A stretch of 64,000 nucleotides of DNA from an uncultured Caulobacteraceae bacterium. Lineage in GTDB: Bacteria > Pseudomonadota > Alphaproteobacteria > Caulobacterales > Caulobacteraceae. Below, one piece after another: positions 7,274 through 16,355 of the stretch (its first letter is position 1; each line of letters starts with the position of its first letter). The stretch covers positions 1 through 64,000 of the forward strand of contig CAIQJF010000094.1 in NCBI GenBank assembly GCA_903872075.1, in the 5' to 3' direction. Both the position numbers and the translations under genes were made by a program. Under the pieces are notes generated by a model. The model searched no databases. It worked only from the letters and a program-made list of their open reading frames with translations, and was not told where the DNA came from.

Positions 7274-7806
7274 AAAAAATATGGAACCGCGCGGACCCGC
7301 TTGGACAGTTATGGACTGACCCGCGTTCGGCCGCAAGGAAAGCGCTGGAAAGACAAGGGTATTTGGCGACGCGTTCGGATCGGCGTGGACCCGGTTAGAT
7401 GGGGGGTTGCGCGGACTGCGTCACCGCCACTTTCCAATGTGTACCCATCGAAGACGGCGGTGGCGTCTCGCACCTGATAACCAAGTAACAGCACCAGCCA
7501 AACGGATTGTCGAGAAGCTGGAGTGTTTTTGACCCAAGTCGATGTAGCCGTGGCCGCAGCGTCTGAGGCCAGGCGAGATCCGCATGACGGCCAATCCCAC
7601 GTCGGGGACTGTAGCGGCGCGGTCCTTCCCCAGAAATCGCCTTCGCGCGTGGGGCCCTCATAGCGGCGGGGAGTCGAGCGATGTATCCTAAAATGTGAAT
7701 TTATATACAACAGTATAGTATTAATACGTAATTGCTGAGACTTGCTAATCGGCCGCTGCGCGGAGTAGCTTAGTAACCTCAGTAATCCTCTTGAATGCCG
7801 TTCACC
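7274..7806. other. Gene-poor stretch: probable element boundary and promoter of the downstream gene
   Basis: About 530 bases without a convincing gene. One long frame on the minus strand crosses it but runs into the start of the secreted-protein gene and has no recognisable protein character. The left part should contain the element end (att site), although no tRNA 3' end or clear repeated core could be found. The segment 7682-7745 is strikingly AT-rich for this genome and contains the palindrome GTATTAATAC (7718-7727), a likely promoter/operator area for the PEPxxWA-CTERM gene. Confidence 0.4.
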
Positions 7807-8532
7807 ATGAAGTTCAACCTCCTTGCCGCGGCGTCGGCGGCCCTCATCGCAGCTTTGGCCACGGGCGCTCATGCCCACCCGCACGCGCCCCCGCCGCCCG
7901 TCGTCTATTTCAAAGTGGCGGACGATGCGTCCGGTGCGAAGGTCATGCTGACCGCCGCCAAGGACGCCACTTTGTCATACGGTTCCGTTGCGGCCGCGAA
8001 TGACGTGTCCATCGGCGTGACGGGTGCGGCCGACTTCGCCAACGGGTTTGCGTCGGTCAAACCGGTGCACGGCGGGATGCTGACCGACCTGGTCTTCACG
8101 CCATACAACCCGCACGAATTCACCGGCTTCTCGTTCCGTGGGCAGGATATCGCCTCGAACCAGACCGTTACGGTCACCGTCACCGATGCTGAGGGCCATG
8201 CGCCGCAGGTTTTCAGCTTCAATGTGGAAAATAAGAACGAGGACTTTGATCGCTTCGGTATCGTCTCCGCGGTTTCAGGCGAGACGATCCAGTCGGTGGC
8301 TATTCATCTTCAGAGCGGCTTCAAGCTGGTTAAACAGTTCGAATTCGTGTGCGGCGGCGGCGGTGGCGATCACGGCGACCGTGAGGACGGCGGCGGCCTT
8401 TGCCAAGGTGGCGGCGGCGGATTTACTGGCGGCGCCGTGCCGGAGCCGGCGTCCTGGGCGCTGATGCTTGTGGGCGTGGGCGGGCTCGGCGTATCGCTGC
8501 GTCGGCGCCGCGCGATGATGGCGGCGGCCTAA
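7807..8532 (+). CDS. PEPxxWA-CTERM sorted secreted protein with Gly/His/Asp-rich insert
   Basis: An N-terminal signal peptide (MKFNLLAAASAALIAALATGAHA) is followed by a HPHAPPPP stretch, a beta-rich domain of about 150 residues, and the C-terminal sorting signal VPEPASWALMLVGVGGLG with the arginine-rich tail SLRRRRA. Such proteins are exported, processed by an exosortase and placed in the outer layers or extracellular matrix; the exosortase is not in this window. Before the signal there is a glycine-rich loop bounded by cysteines, CGGGGGDHGDREDGGGLC, possibly metal-binding. I chose ATG 7807 because the signal peptide begins there; an in-frame ATG at 7795 would add four residues. A strong hairpin terminator follows. 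Confidence 0.85.
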   Translation: MKFNLLAAASAALIAALATGAHAHPHAPPPPVVYFKVADDASGAKVMLTAAKDATLSYGSVAAANDVSIGVTGAADFANGFASVKPVHGGMLTDLVFTPYNPHEFTGFSFRGQDIASNQTVTVTVTDAEGHAPQVFSFNVENKNEDFDRFGIVSAVSGETIQSVAIHLQSGFKLVKQFEFVCGGGGGDHGDREDGGGLCQGGGGGFTGGAVPEPASWALMLVGVGGLGVSLRRRRAMMAAA

Positions 8533-8585
8533 CCCACTGCCTGTTGCGGTGTCCGGGCCCACGGCCCGGCTGCCACGTCGAAATT

Positions 8586-8623
8586 ACGGCCCGCAGCGGT
8601 GACGCTGCGGGCCGTTGGTTTTT
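8586..8623 (+). terminator. Rho-independent terminator after the PEPxxWA-CTERM gene
   Basis: A perfect 13-base stem (acggcccgcagcg / cgctgcgggccgt) with a GTGA loop is followed by tggttttt. It lies about 50 bases after the stop and just before the end of the convergent amidohydrolase gene. Confidence 0.85.
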
Positions 8624-8659
8624 GGGCTGTCTGCCTGTCGGCGAGCCTGCTGCGAGAGG

Positions 8660-10396
8660 CTAAAGACGCTGCTCTCCGCGCAGCAGCCGGCCGGGTGTTT
8701 CGCCGGTCCACTCGCCGTTCTGAAAGGTGACCGCGCCCGACTTCATGGTCGCGCGGTAGCCGTGCGCCTTCTGAAGCAGGCGAACCCCGCCGGCCGGGAG
8801 ATCCTGAACGATTTCCGGCGGACCGAGATTCAGCCCGTCCATATCGATCAGATTAATGTCGGCGAGATAGCCGGGCGCGATGACGCCCCGGTCGTGCCAG
8901 CCCACATGCCGCGCATTTCGCTGGGTGTAACCGTGAACCAGCGATTCGAGCGGAATGGTCCGGCCGGATTTGCTGCCCCGGCTCCACAGAGCGATCGTCG
9001 TGGTGGGGAAACTGCCGTCGCAGATCGTGCCGCAGTGCGCGCCGCCGTCGGACAGCCCGTAGAGCGTATGGCTGGAGGTCATCATGGCGTAGGTGTCTTC
9101 GAGATCGCCGCGGGCATAGTTGATCAACGGCATGTAGATCAGCCGGCGACCGCCATCCTCCATGAACACGTCGTAGGCGTGTTCGGCGACGTCCTTGCCC
9201 AGTCGCGCCGCTTCGGCTGCCAGCGACGCGTCGGCGGACGGTTCGTAGTCCACCGGGTCCGTCATCCGGAACATCCGTGTGAAGCCATGTGCCAGCATTT
9301 CCGCGAACCCGCTGTTATGCGCCGCGCCATGTTCAGCGATCATCTGGGCCTTCACTGCCGGATCGGCCAGATAGGCGAGGCGTTCGGGGACCGACATTGT
9401 GTGGGCGATCCGACGATAGGTCGGCGTCAGGAGGAAGGGATTGGTGGTCGCCGAGAAACTCAGGATCGCGCCGATCGGGCGCGGGGCGACCTGGGCGCTG
9501 ACATCGAGGCCGTCGGCGTTCATGGCGCCTATCTCGCCGAAGATGTGACGCCAGCGATCAGGAGCATCGTCGGTCTGCTGCACCGTGAAGGAGAGGCGCC
9601 TGCCGGTGACGGACGCCAGATGACGGATGAGGGCCAGTTCGGCCGTCGCGAACTCCGTGTCAGCGGTCAGATAAGCGTCTGATATCAACTGCATGACACC
9701 CTTCCCGGAGCGGCGAAGCGCGCCCGCGATGCCGGTCAGCTCGGCCTCGGATGCTGTCAGTGTGCCGATGCTAGCGCCGCCCCGCGCCCGGTGCGCGTAG
9801 GTGCGCGAGGTGGAAAAGCCCAGCGCGCCGGCTTCCAGAGCTTCGAACGTCAGACGCTCCATCTCCGAGATCTCCGCGTCCGTCGGATCTTCCCGGTGGT
9901 CCGCGCCGCGATCGCCCATCACATAGGCGCGCAGAGCCGCATGCGGCATGTGGGCGCCGAGATCGACGGCGAACTTCCGCCGGCTCAGGGCGTCCAGGTA
10001 GTCCGGGAAACTCTCCCAATCCCAGGTCAGTCCCTCCGCGAGCGCCGTGCCGGGGATGTCCTCGACACCTTCGAGAAGGGCGATCAGGAACTCATGCTTG
10101 TCGGGGCGGGCCGGCGCGAAACCCACGCCACAGTTGCCCATGGCGGCTGAGGTCACCCCATTGATCGAGGAGGGGGCTAGCAGGGCGTCCCAGGACACCT
10201 GACCGTCGTAGTGGGTGTGGATGTCGACGAAGCCCGGCGTGACGTGAGCGCCGTCGGCGTCAAGCGTCCGCGCAGCCGTCCCGGAGACCTCGCCCACCGC
10301 GGCGATCATTCCGTTCTTGATGCCGACGTCGCCCCGATAGGCGGGCGCGCCGGTGCCGTCGACGATCGTACCGTTACGGATGATGGTGTCGAACAT
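8660..10396 (-). CDS. D-aminoacylase-family amidohydrolase (N-acyl-D-amino-acid deacylase-like)
   Basis: A 578-residue amidohydrolase superfamily protein. The N-terminal beta-sandwich part ([18 protein letters not shown]) leads into the metal motif [10 protein letters not shown] (His60, His62) and [12 protein letters not shown] (Cys89, the position of the bridging cysteine of D-aminoacylase). The late aspartate motif is [14 protein letters not shown]. The two zinc-binding histidines expected in the middle of true D-aminoacylases are not obvious: the matching stretches read VMQLISDA and [10 protein letters not shown]. The substrate is therefore uncertain; related annotations are N-acyl-D-amino-acid deacylase or dihydroorotase-like. 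It is the second gene of a tandem pair, 11 bases after a paralogue, so the two are probably one operon. Confidence 0.85.
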   Translation of the reverse strand: MFDTIIRNGTIVDGTGAPAYRGDVGIKNGMIAAVGEVSGTAARTLDADGAHVTPGFVDIHTHYDGQVSWDALLAPSSINGVTSAAMGNCGVGFAPARPDKHEFLIALLEGVEDIPGTALAEGLTWDWESFPDYLDALSRRKFAVDLGAHMPHAALRAYVMGDRGADHREDPTDAEISEMERLTFEALEAGALGFSTSRTYAHRARGGASIGTLTASEAELTGIAGALRRSGKGVMQLISDAYLTADTEFATAELALIRHLASVTGRRLSFTVQQTDDAPDRWRHIFGEIGAMNADGLDVSAQVAPRPIGAILSFSATTNPFLLTPTYRRIAHTMSVPERLAYLADPAVKAQMIAEHGAAHNSGFAEMLAHGFTRMFRMTDPVDYEPSADASLAAEAARLGKDVAEHAYDVFMEDGGRRLIYMPLINYARGDLEDTYAMMTSSHTLYGLSDGGAHCGTICDGSFPTTTIALWSRGSKSGRTIPLESLVHGYTQRNARHVGWHDRGVIAPGYLADINLIDMDGLNLGPPEIVQDLPAGGVRLLQKAHGYRATMKSGAVTFQNGEWTGETPGRLLRGEQRL

Positions 10397-10407
10397 TCTT
10401 CTTTTCC

Positions 10408-12153
10408 CTATTCGGCGGCCATGAGGGTGGGGGCGGCAGGAGCAGGCTTGCGGCCGCGCACCAGTTTGCCGGGGAGAGCGCCGGTGGGTTGGCCTTCCCG
10501 GTAGATGATCTGACCGGATTTGATCGTGGCGACATAGCCGTCGGCGTGCTGCATCAGGCGTCGCGCGCCGGTGGGCAGGTCATAGACCATGTGCGGCGCA
10601 TGGAGGCGGAGCCGCTCGAAATCTATGATGTTCACGTCCGCGAGATATCCTGGTTTCAACAGCCCCCGGTCGTAGAGGCCCACCGCCTCCGCCGTGTCGC
10701 GGGTCTGGGCCCGGATGACCTCGGCCAGATCCAGTTTCGGACCGCGCACCCGGTCGCGGCACCAGTGAACCAGCATGGTGGTAGGCAAGCTCACGTCGCA
10801 GATCGCACCCACGTGGGCTCCGCCATCCGAGAGGCCGCTCAGGGTGTTCGGGTTTTCCAGCATAGCCCGGACGTTCTCAAGGCTGCCCTCGGTGTAGTTG
10901 GCCAGGGGGAAGAACAGGAAGGCGCGACCCTCGTCTTCCAGCATGGCGTCGTAGACCAGCTCATCTGGGTTCACCCCCAGGGCCTTGGCGCGCAGGCCCA
11001 GGCTGTCGGCCGGATCGGGCTCGTAGTTCGGCGGGTCGCCCAGTTCGAACATCTTGTGGTGCGCGCCCGCCAAGGCGTTGATGAAGGGGTGATCCCGTAG
11101 CGGCGCCTCGGCGATCAGCCGGGCCCGGAAGGCTGGATCGCGCAGGTTCGCGACCTTCTCGGCCAGCGGGAGGTCCTTGATCGCCTGGTAAGAGGGCCGA
11201 GACACGAAAGGATGCACTGAACCTTGAAGCCCAAGCATCAGGCCGACAGGCCGGCCGGCGACCTGCGCCTTCATCTGAATCCCGTCCGACACCGCTGCGT
11301 CCAGCCGATCCAGCAGGGCGCGCCAGCGATCCGGAACGACGTCCGCCTGCACGAGGCTGAACGTCAGTTGCTGGCCGGAAACCTGGGTGAGTTCGCGCAT
11401 CAGCGCGAACTCTTCGTCGATGTCCGCGAAGTCGGAGGCAACCTGAATCACGCCCGAGCCCGCGTCCCGCAGGCCTTCGGCGATGCCGATCATCTCTTCC
11501 CGGGCCGCGCCCAGGGTCGGGGTCAGATCGCCGTCGGCGGTGCGGTGAATGAGTGTCCGGCTCGTGGAGAACCCCAGGGCGCCGGCTCGCACGCCGTCGC
11601 GCACCAAGGTTCGCATCTGGGCGATCTCTTCGGCGGTGGCGGTCTCTCGCTTGGCGCCCCGCTGGCCCATCACATAGACGCGCAGGGCCCCGTGAGGGAT
11701 CTGGGCCGCCACGTCGATGTCACGCGGAAGTCCATCTATTGCGTCCAGATACTCCCCGAAGCTTTCCCACTTCCAACTGAGACCCTCATGGAGCGCCGCC
11801 CCCGGAATGTCTTCAACGCCTTCCATGAGGCGGATCAGGGTGTCGTGATCGGCGGGGCGGGCGGGCGCAAAGCCGACTCCGCAGTTCCCGGCCAGGATTG
11901 TCGTGGCGCCCAGGGTCGAGGATGGCGTCATCCGCTCATCCCAGGTCATCTGGCCGTCGTAGTGGGTGTGGATATCCACCCAACCTGGCGTGACCATGAG
12001 GCCGGAGGCGTCGATTTCCTGATCGCCGACCCAGTCACCGGCGCCAACGCCGACGACAAGACCGTCTCTGATCGCGACGTCCGCGATGAAAGGCGCGCCG
12101 CCGGAACCGTCGAAAACGGTCCCGCCACGAATGACGAGATCGGCCTGCGCCAT
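10408..12153 (-). CDS. D-aminoacylase-family amidohydrolase, paralogue of its neighbour
   Basis: Length 581 residues from the ATG at 12153, which is preceded by GGAGGAACGAAC, a good ribosome site; the open frame continues upstream without plausible coding. The layout matches the next gene: VIRGGTVFDGSG, metal pair [10 protein letters not shown] (His62, His64), [12 protein letters not shown] (Cys91) and [14 protein letters not shown]. As in its neighbour, the two central histidines of classical D-aminoacylases are not evident (VIQVASDF and LTFSLVQAD at the corresponding places). The two proteins share many identical blocks along their whole length, indicating an old duplication kept in tandem. 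An enzyme acting on an N-acyl or cyclic amide is likely, substrate unknown. Confidence 0.85.
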   Translation of the reverse strand: MAQADLVIRGGTVFDGSGGAPFIADVAIRDGLVVGVGAGDWVGDQEIDASGLMVTPGWVDIHTHYDGQMTWDERMTPSSTLGATTILAGNCGVGFAPARPADHDTLIRLMEGVEDIPGAALHEGLSWKWESFGEYLDAIDGLPRDIDVAAQIPHGALRVYVMGQRGAKRETATAEEIAQMRTLVRDGVRAGALGFSTSRTLIHRTADGDLTPTLGAAREEMIGIAEGLRDAGSGVIQVASDFADIDEEFALMRELTQVSGQQLTFSLVQADVVPDRWRALLDRLDAAVSDGIQMKAQVAGRPVGLMLGLQGSVHPFVSRPSYQAIKDLPLAEKVANLRDPAFRARLIAEAPLRDHPFINALAGAHHKMFELGDPPNYEPDPADSLGLRAKALGVNPDELVYDAMLEDEGRAFLFFPLANYTEGSLENVRAMLENPNTLSGLSDGGAHVGAICDVSLPTTMLVHWCRDRVRGPKLDLAEVIRAQTRDTAEAVGLYDRGLLKPGYLADVNIIDFERLRLHAPHMVYDLPTGARRLMQHADGYVATIKSGQIIYREGQPTGALPGKLVRGRKPAPAAPTLMAAE

Positions 12154-12378
12154 GTTCGTTCCTCCCCACAAGGCGATTTGGGCGCACGATAGGGCGCCGT
12201 GGCATGATCCGAAACGACAAAACGGACGTCGGCGGTCGGGCCCCCGGGGTTGACGCTGCGGCCGTCGGCGGCGGACACGGTCGCTCGTGCGGGCGAGCGC
12301 GCGCTTCTGTGGAGAATCACTTGGCCAAACGTCCTTCGGCGACGCGCGCGCGGCGGCCGCCACCCGGCCGCACAGGCG

Positions 12379-12858
12379 ATGCTGCTCAGGCAATTGCACG
12401 CCTATCTCAGTGCGTTCGTGGCGCCGGCGGTACTGTTCTTTGCCCTCACCGGGGCCGTGCAGCTTTTCAGTCTGCATGAGGCGCACGGCGACTATCAGCC
12501 GCCGCCGTTGATCGAAAAGCTTGGCATGGTGCACAAGGACCAGAAGTTCGCCCTGAAGCCGAAACGGCGTCCGGCGCTCGCGCTCGGCGCGCCGGTGTTG
12601 CGCCACGATGCGGAGCCGGCCTCTGGCCCAACGCACGACGAGGGCGACTGGATCGCTCCGGCGAAGGCGCCGCCCGCGGATGGTCCCCGCGTGCGCGAAC
12701 TGGCGCTCAAGTGGGTGTTCCTGGCGGCCGCCCTCTCGTTGACGGCCTCGACCCTTCTGGGACTCTGGATGGGGTTCACTCAGAACAGACGGAAGTGGTG
12801 GCTCATCGTCCTGTTTCTGGCCGGCGCGGCCATACCCGTCGCCATTCTTGCGCTCTGA
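12379..12858 (+). CDS. PepSY-like two-helix membrane protein
   Basis: Length 159 residues from the ATG at 12379; the frame is open further upstream but that part is arginine-rich and lacks a plausible start. The protein begins LLRQLHAYLSAFVAPAVLFF, close to the first helix of PepSY-associated transmembrane proteins (the H-x-x-x-G/S pattern), then ALTGAVQLFSLHEAH, a soluble proline-rich loop, and two more hydrophobic segments (WVFLAAALSLTASTLLGLW and WWLIVLFLAGAAIPVAILAL). Function is unknown; family members often sit near iron uptake or peptidase genes, which is not the case here. It is transcribed away from the amidohydrolase pair and toward the MFS gene. Confidence 0.7.
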   Translation: MLLRQLHAYLSAFVAPAVLFFALTGAVQLFSLHEAHGDYQPPPLIEKLGMVHKDQKFALKPKRRPALALGAPVLRHDAEPASGPTHDEGDWIAPAKAPPADGPRVRELALKWVFLAAALSLTASTLLGLWMGFTQNRRKWWLIVLFLAGAAIPVAILAL

Positions 12859-12927
12859 GACTATCGTGGTGGTGTCCGCGACGGCCTAGGATGGCTCGCC
12901 GGTCGGCGAGACCACGGAAAGTGACCC

Positions 12928-14184
12928 ATGGCCACCCTCGGGAGGGCGCTGAACAGCGGCGGTGACAGACCAGGACGTCAGGCGGCGTTCGGGTTCATCT
13001 TCATCAGCGCCGTGACCAGCGCCATGTCGATCGGGATCATGGTGCCGATTCTTCCCAATCTGCTCAAGCAGTTCACGTCCGGCGACACGGCCGTGGCTGT
13101 CGAGTGGAACGTCGTCTTCGCCACCTGCGGTGGCCTGATGAGTTTTCTCGCCGGTCCGGTGCTCGGTTTGCTGGCCGACCGTTGGGGGCGACGGCCGGTC
13201 CTGCTGATCTGCCTGTCCGGCCTCGGCCTCGACTTTCTCTTCATGGCGTTCGCCCCGAGCCTGGCATGGCTCTTTGTCGGGCGGCTGATCAGCGGCGCGA
13301 CGTCCGGCGTTTTCTCCACGGCGAACGCCTATGTGGCGGACGTGACGACGCCGGAGAACCGGGCCAAGGCGTTCGGCTGGATGGGCGCCGCATTCAACGT
13401 CGGCTTTCTCGCCGGCCCCGCCATCGGCGGCCTCCTTGGTCAGGTAAATCTGCGTCTGCCGTTCACGGCCGCCGCCGCCCTGACTTTGGCGAACGCGGTC
13501 TACGGCGCTCTCATCCTGCCGGAGTCCCTCAGCCCGGAACGCCGGACGCCGAGGTTCGTCATGGCGCGGGCCAATCCCATCGGATCTTTGAAGCTGTTGC
13601 GATCGCAGGAGGGGCTGGCGGGCCTGGCCGGCATCTACTTCCTCAATCAACTGGCCCAGATGGTCTGGCCCGGCGTCTTCGTCCTCTACACGGGATACCG
13701 ATACGGCTGGACCCCGGGTGTGGTGGGGATGACCATGATGGCCGGCTCGCTCATGGGGATTTCCGTGCAGAGCTTCATCGTTGGACCGGTGATCCGCCGC
13801 TATGGCGAGCGCGGCGCCATGATCGCGGGAATCTGCGCCGCGACAGCCGCGTTCATCTGGTACGGCGTCGCGCCCAGCGGGCTTGCCTATTGGGCGGGCA
13901 TGCCGGTGAGCTGCCTCGCCGCCTTGCTGCTTCCAGGATTGCAGGGACTGATGAGCCATCGGGTCAGCTCCGACGAGCAGGGACAGCTTCAGGGCGCCAA
14001 TCAAAGCATGGCCGGCTTGGCGTCGGTCTTCGGTCCGAGCCTGTTCGGATTCTCCTTCGCCTGGGCGGTCCGCAATCCGTCCGCGCATATGCCGGGTCTG
14101 CCCATGCTGGGCGCGGCCCTGGTCATGGCGCTGTGCCTCCTGCTGGCTCTGCGCCTCAGGCTGGGAAAAGCCGGGGTCGTCTAG
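12928..14184 (+). CDS. MFS exporter of the TetA-like (DHA1) type
   Basis: A 418-residue major facilitator protein with about 12 hydrophobic segments. The N-half motif A is GLLADRWGRRPVLL, and FGWMGAAFNVGFLAGPAIGGLLG corresponds to the antiporter motif C region of drug/H+ antiporters. It resembles TCR/Tet-type efflux proteins of alphaproteobacteria, usually annotated only as MFS transporter, so the substrate cannot be stated. The ATG at 12928 gives a basic cytoplasmic start (MATLGRALNSGGDRPGRQ) before helix 1. The stop overlaps the stop of the convergent VOC gene by four bases. Confidence 0.85.
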   Translation: MATLGRALNSGGDRPGRQAAFGFIFISAVTSAMSIGIMVPILPNLLKQFTSGDTAVAVEWNVVFATCGGLMSFLAGPVLGLLADRWGRRPVLLICLSGLGLDFLFMAFAPSLAWLFVGRLISGATSGVFSTANAYVADVTTPENRAKAFGWMGAAFNVGFLAGPAIGGLLGQVNLRLPFTAAAALTLANAVYGALILPESLSPERRTPRFVMARANPIGSLKLLRSQEGLAGLAGIYFLNQLAQMVWPGVFVLYTGYRYGWTPGVVGMTMMAGSLMGISVQSFIVGPVIRRYGERGAMIAGICAATAAFIWYGVAPSGLAYWAGMPVSCLAALLLPGLQGLMSHRVSSDEQGQLQGANQSMAGLASVFGPSLFGFSFAWAVRNPSAHMPGLPMLGAALVMALCLLLALRLRLGKAGVV

Positions 14185-14870
14185 GCAAGCGAGCCGACAA
14201 TCGAGGCCCGCTGAGAGAGTTCGATCCAATTCCCGTCGGGATCCCGCACCATGGAGATTCGGGCGGTCTGGCCGAGGGTGACCGGCGCCATGGCCTCCCG
14301 GCCGCCGGCCGCCAGGACGCGGGCATGTTCGTCGTCGACCTTGAACACCTGGAACGTGATGTAACGCCAGCCGGCCCCTGGCATCTGGGCGTCATCGGGC
14401 GCACCGGCATCCTCATTGAGAAGGAGGAGTGTTTCACCGGCGCGGAAGGCGGCGCCGGCGGCCTCCGTGGGTTCTTCAGCAAGCCCCAGCGCGTCGCGAT
14501 AGAACTGGCGGTGCGCCGCCAGGCTTCGCACCGCCAGTCGTACGCCGATCTGGCTCACCTCGTCCGTCCCGGGCGGGACCAGCCGCACACGATTGCCTTC
14601 CGGATCCGCGAGGTCGCGAGGAGCCGAGAGGCCAGGGCGGGCGATGATCAGTTCGCGATAGCCACTCGGGGGATTGGCGGGGAGGGGATCGGCATTGTGG
14701 TTGATCTTCAGGACCGAGCCGTTGGCGTCGTGACGGTGCTGGTCATGGCCGCGGCGAATTTTGAGCAGGTGATCGAACGGTATGCCCGCTTCGCCCTGCC
14801 AGAACGCCAGCATGGGAGCGAGGTCGTTGGTGGCGAGGCCGATATCGACCCTTGGTTTAGCGAGATCCAT
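14181..14870 (-). CDS. VOC-superfamily (glyoxalase/dioxygenase-fold) protein, two modules
   Basis: Length 229 residues. Two vicinal-oxygen-chelate modules are visible: the first begins RVDIGLATNDLAPMLAFWQ and includes HDQHRHDANGSVLKINHN; the second begins QIGVRLAVRSLAAHRQFYRDALGL and ends VRDPDGNWIELSQ, the typical glutamate-containing metal-binding C-terminus. Related proteins are lactoylglutathione lyases, extradiol dioxygenases and antibiotic-binding proteins; the substrate here cannot be told from sequence. Divergent from the oxidoreductase gene on the right, with an 84-base region between them that should hold both promoters. Confidence 0.8.
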   Translation of the reverse strand: MDLAKPRVDIGLATNDLAPMLAFWQGEAGIPFDHLLKIRRGHDQHRHDANGSVLKINHNADPLPANPPSGYRELIIARPGLSAPRDLADPEGNRVRLVPPGTDEVSQIGVRLAVRSLAAHRQFYRDALGLAEEPTEAAGAAFRAGETLLLLNEDAGAPDDAQMPGAGWRYITFQVFKVDDEHARVLAAGGREAMAPVTLGQTARISMVRDPDGNWIELSQRASIVGSLA

Positions 14871-14954
14871 GAGCTTTCGACGCCTTTCCTTTCGACCGAG
14901 CGCACGTCATTAGCCTAGTCGGGCGCCCGAATGGCGCGTGAGGAAGGCAAGGCG

Positions 14955-15917
14955 ATGAAAGCGGCGGTCTATTACGAGAACGGTGATCCTGACGTCCTCA
15001 AATATGAGGAAGTCCCCGATCCGGAATGCCACCCCAAAGGGGTGCTCATCAAGGTGGAAGCCATCAGCATTGAGGGTGGCGATACGCTGAACCGCTGGCG
15101 CGGGGCCCTTGTCACCCGTCCCCACATCGTAGGCTACCAGGCGGCGGGTGAAATCATCGAGGTCGGGGCGGAGGTGTCGAACCTGAGGGTCGGGCAGAAA
15201 GTCGCAACCACCGGCGCGTTCGGCTCGCATGCCGAACTTCGCGCCGTGCCCGCGCGCACCGCTTGGCCGATCCCCGAGGGGTTCGACTCCAGGTTCGCGT
15301 CCGTCATTCCGGTGACATTCGGCACGGCCGATGACTGTCTATTTGAATTTGGTCGCCTGAAGGCTGGTGAAACGGTCCTGGTGCAGGCGGGCGCCAGCGG
15401 CGTGGGCGTGGCCGCGATCCAGTTGGCCAAGCGGGCGGGCGCCATCGTCCTGGCGACGGCGTCGAGCGACGAACGTCTTGACCGGCTTAAGGCTTACGGT
15501 CTGGACCACGGGATCAACTATCGAACTCACGACGTGGTTGAGAGCGTCATGCGTCTGACGAACAACAAAGGCGTGAATCTGGTCGTGGACAGCGTGGGTG
15601 GCTCGACGCTGCAGGGATCCATTCTGTCGCTGGCCTATCGCGGGCGCGTGTCCATGGTCGGTGCGGCGGGACGCGAGCCGATGCAGGTGGACGTGTCGTC
15701 CATGATGGGCGGCAACCGCTCCCTGTCGGGTGTCTTTCTCGGCGCCGAGATCGCGACGGATCGCGTCTACAACAACATCCAGAGATTGATCGACGACGCG
15801 GCGCGGGGTGACCTTCAGGTGGTGATCGATCGCACGTTCCCGCTCTCGGCCGCGGCGGAGGCGCACGCCTATATCGAGAGTCGGCACGCGGTGGGGCGGG
15901 TTGTGCTGATCCCGTAA
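14955..15917 (+). CDS. Zinc-free alcohol dehydrogenase/quinone oxidoreductase-like protein
   Basis: A 320-residue medium-chain dehydrogenase/reductase of the quinone oxidoreductase type. The GroES-like N-terminal domain (MKAAVYYENGDPDVLKYEEVPDPE) is followed by the Rossmann motif VLVQAGASGVGVAAIQLAK for NADPH. The catalytic zinc ligands of alcohol dehydrogenases are not present, which fits reduction of quinones or enones. The ATG at 14955 follows GAGGAAGGCAAGGCG, a good ribosome site; the ATG 24 bases earlier is less likely. Confidence 0.88.
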   Translation: MKAAVYYENGDPDVLKYEEVPDPECHPKGVLIKVEAISIEGGDTLNRWRGALVTRPHIVGYQAAGEIIEVGAEVSNLRVGQKVATTGAFGSHAELRAVPARTAWPIPEGFDSRFASVIPVTFGTADDCLFEFGRLKAGETVLVQAGASGVGVAAIQLAKRAGAIVLATASSDERLDRLKAYGLDHGINYRTHDVVESVMRLTNNKGVNLVVDSVGGSTLQGSILSLAYRGRVSMVGAAGREPMQVDVSSMMGGNRSLSGVFLGAEIATDRVYNNIQRLIDDAARGDLQVVIDRTFPLSAAAEAHAYIESRHAVGRVVLIP

Positions 15918-15933
15918 TGGGATCGCCCGCGGT

Positions 15934-16146
15934 CTAGGGTTTCGAGGGTTTACGGCCGCCGCCCTTGGAGGCTGATCCGCCTTTACGGCCGGCGTCGGCC
16001 GCCAGTCCGCGATTTTGAGCGAAACTGCGTTTGTCGCTGGGGACGCTGGCGCCCCCACGGCGGGCGATCTCGCGGCGGCGTTCAGGGTCCATGGCCGCGA
16101 ATCCTCGTCGGGCTGCCTTGGCCGGCTCTTCAGTCGGGCTGCTCAT
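15934..16146 (-). CDS. KGG-repeat general stress protein
   Basis: A small basic protein of 70 residues beginning MSSPTEEPAKAARRGFAAM. It carries the stress-protein repeats in degenerate form: RGFAAMDPERRREIARRGG, then NRGLAADAGRKGGSASKGG. Such con-10/GsiB/KGG proteins are induced by desiccation, osmotic or general stress, are probably disordered, and have no enzymatic role. The start at 16146 was chosen because it gives the usual N-terminus. A sequence resembling the alphaproteobacterial EcfG promoter lies about 95 bases upstream. Confidence 0.8.
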   Translation of the reverse strand: MSSPTEEPAKAARRGFAAMDPERRREIARRGGASVPSDKRSFAQNRGLAADAGRKGGSASKGGGRKPSKP

Positions 16147-16237
16147 CGTGTCGCTCCTGTTGGACCCCGCACCGTCCGGGGATCGGAGGGCGGGTGAATG
16201 ACCCGATCCGCTGGGGCGCTGGGAGGCATTCCCTTCC

Positions 16238-16266
16238 CTAACGCACCAGGGGCGCATTCGGTTTCC
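16238..16266 (-). promoter_or_regulatory. Possible EcfG (general stress sigma) promoter of the KGG gene
   Basis: On the minus strand GGAAAC is followed by exactly 17 bases and CGTTAG. The established EcfG/SigT promoter of alphaproteobacteria is GGAAC, 16-17 bases, CGTT, so this matches with one inserted A in the -35 element. It faces the KGG stress gene, whose start is 92 bases downstream of the -10 element. Confidence 0.4.
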
Positions 16267-16355
16267 AACAAAGTTGCGTCAGCAAAGACTTATGATTTGA
16301 ATGATTTGCAGCTCATCCCGTTCTGTGCGTCTCCCGTACGGGGCAATGTCGACTC

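Noticed and set aside
7309-7884. Minus-strand frame between the integrase and the secreted protein
   Set aside because: It overlaps the start of the PEPxxWA-CTERM gene, shows no family pattern and probably arises from chance absence of stops.
12886-14229. Long antisense frame of 447 codons opposite the MFS gene
   Set aside because: Shadow of the GC-rich MFS gene; its translation is Arg/His/Gln-rich without domain character.
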